A stretch of DNA of 64,000 nucleotides from Tetrahymena elliotti 4EA. Lineage: Eukaryota > Ciliophora > Oligohymenophorea > Hymenostomatida > Tetrahymenidae. The notes below the pieces were generated by a model. It saw only the letters and a program-made list of their open reading frames with translations, was not told where the DNA came from and searched no databases. The translations under genes were made by a program, and so were the position numbers. Location of the stretch: positions 986,916-1,050,915 of the forward strand of contig JH720318.1 in NCBI GenBank assembly GCA_000231825.2. The letters run 5' to 3'. This document shows, piece after piece, positions 62,701 through 64,000 of the stretch; the stretch's first letter is position 1, and each line of letters begins with the position of its first letter.

Positions 62701-63057
62701 TATGCAGGAGTAAATGATGCATAAAATAATGATGATGATTTCAACATGTCTGAATCTCAATAGCAACAAGAAAAAAATTCATCCAGATAAAAATAAAGAT
62801 TGCTCTAAAAAAGAAATAAAAAATTATTCTAAAATATGTAAAAAATATCTGGATAACAAACAGTTAATAGTAACAATAATTCATTTTCATAATCAGATAA
62901 TTTTGCAGAATAAAATGCTAACAAAATGACTCATAGCAATTCCTTATAACTTCACCAATAAAATGATGAAAATAGTTAAATTTAATCTGTAAAAAATTAT
63001 GAAATTTAACAACAACAGTTGTAAAGAAGATTGAAAATTAATTAAATAAATTTGTGA
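59758..63057 (+). CDS. DHHC protein S-acyltransferase with very long polar tail
   Basis: One uninterrupted exon of 1099 residues. Four membrane helices are visible: VAFLGLFLPIVCFILYEI, ILWILIVSITSVLSLFLFIY, YIYFLLVIVTMELIIVTECL, and LAILQCIYSAIIAANILSLL. Between helices 2 and 3 lies the Cys-rich domain CYTCHIYRPLRTHHCKLCDL with the catalytic motif DHHC at 273-276 and NNCIGHENRKGY after it. Cys276 would carry the acyl intermediate. The enzyme attaches palmitate to cysteines of cytosolic or membrane proteins, usually at Golgi or plasma membrane. The about 600-residue C-terminal tail is extraordinarily rich in Asn, Gln and Ser and far longer than in most DHHC enzymes. A short motif, IQVG followed by IMP, occurs in both the N-terminal arm and the tail. 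The start is fixed by the frame opening directly after a GC-richer leader. Confidence 0.93.
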
Positions 63058-64000
63058 ATGAACGATTTGCTCTATTTATCAATCTATTTATTGATCATTC
63101 TTAAGAAAGATAAATTAAATTATTTTGATAGTTTACAATCGAATTAATTATTCTTTTCATTTAAATTAAAATAAGTTAAAAAATAAATCATATTTTAATA
63201 CAGCTAAAAAATACAAAATTTTAAATAAAAAATGTATTCACTAAATAACTTAATAAATAAATACCAATAAAATAAAAACAATTAATTAATTTTAAGTTAA
63301 CACATCTTAATTCTCTCAAGTCTCTTATTCTTAAATATTAATTATATAGATAAATCTGAAATAATTAATTCACTCAATTTCATTTGTATTTCTCAGTAAG
63401 TATTTTAAAAAAATATACCTTTAATAAATAATTCAAAACAATTTTTTATGTAAACATTCTTAAATTTCTTTTTACTTTCATTTTGTATTTTATCTAATTA
63501 ATTAATTATTCAAAAAATTTCTAGAAATAAATTTTTAAAAATTATTTTATTTTGAATCTCTTTTTTTCATTTCTTATTTAAATATCCCAACTTTTTTTTG
63601 AATCATAAGATATTAAAAATATTTCTTTTATTCTAAATTTTAAAAATTATTTTAGATTTTATATTTATTTTTAAAACTAGAAATTTTCTTATCTGAAATT
63701 CATTTTGAAAATTTTTGAAAGATTTAAATAACTAAATATAATAACAAATAAAGTATTTAGCATAAATATTCTCTTTTTTTTCACATATTATCACTCATTC
63801 TAAGATATAAATATTTTAATTGTTTCATGCTTTTATACTCTTTTATTATTAATTTTTCCATTATTAGAAAACTAAAATTTTACAAAATTTATTGTTAAAT
63901 AAATTATATTGTTTATTCATTTATTTTTTTTTGTTGAGTTATTTAAAATATTTGTGTTATTTTTAATTGATAATTTTATTCAAATTTTTATAGATTTTAA
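63058..64000. other. intergenic spacer to window end
   Basis: 940 bases of A/T-rich sequence with no recognisable gene or structured element; the next gene lies beyond the window. Confidence 0.5.

Overview
The window looks like macronuclear DNA of an oligohymenophorean ciliate, very close to Tetrahymena. Coding regions read through only if TAA and TAG mean glutamine and TGA is the sole stop. Intergenic DNA is extremely AT-rich, introns are short (about 50-110 nt, GTAAAT-like donors, TAG acceptors), and proteins are rich in Gln and Asn. I see no bacterial operons, CRISPR arrays, tRNAs, rRNAs, telomere repeats or transposases. Exon limits come from reading splice sites by eye and checking that the phase is kept across each junction.

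Layout: nineteen protein genes, 8 on + and 11 on -. In order: an EF-hand protein (+); a probable mitochondrial membrane protein (+); a cyclic-nucleotide-gated-type channel (-); VPS51 (+); a P4-ATPase flippase (+); a Brr6/Brl1 nuclear-envelope protein (-); NMD3 (-); an Nta1-like N-terminal amidase (-); an Asn/Gln-rich unknown (-); a Sec7-PH-TBC protein (-); a second CNG-type channel (+); a CEP78-like centriole protein (-); a synaptojanin-like phosphatase (+); a TauE/SafE transporter (-); an unknown (-); a B-box/WD-like protein (-); an unknown (+); a small Tim chaperone (-); and a DHHC palmitoyltransferase (+).

How they relate: there are no operons, but many products serve endomembranes (VPS51 tethering, lipid flipping, Arf/Rab control by Sec7-TBC, phosphoinositide turnover, palmitoylation). 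Others serve the nucleus and ribosome export (Brr6, NMD3), mitochondria (Tim, the 1853 gene) and cilia or excitability (two channels, CEP78).

Most interesting: (1) one polypeptide with an intact-looking Sec7 Arf-GEF domain and a TBC Rab-GAP domain whose arginine finger appears lost; (2) both channels carry an exact CX2CX4HX4C zinc knuckle directly after the cyclic-nucleotide-binding domain and lack the K+ channel GYG filter; (3) a synaptojanin with a normal SAC active site but a 5-phosphatase domain that has lost its catalytic motifs; (4) a 719-nt intron in the flippase; (5) perfect inverted repeats in two gene ends.
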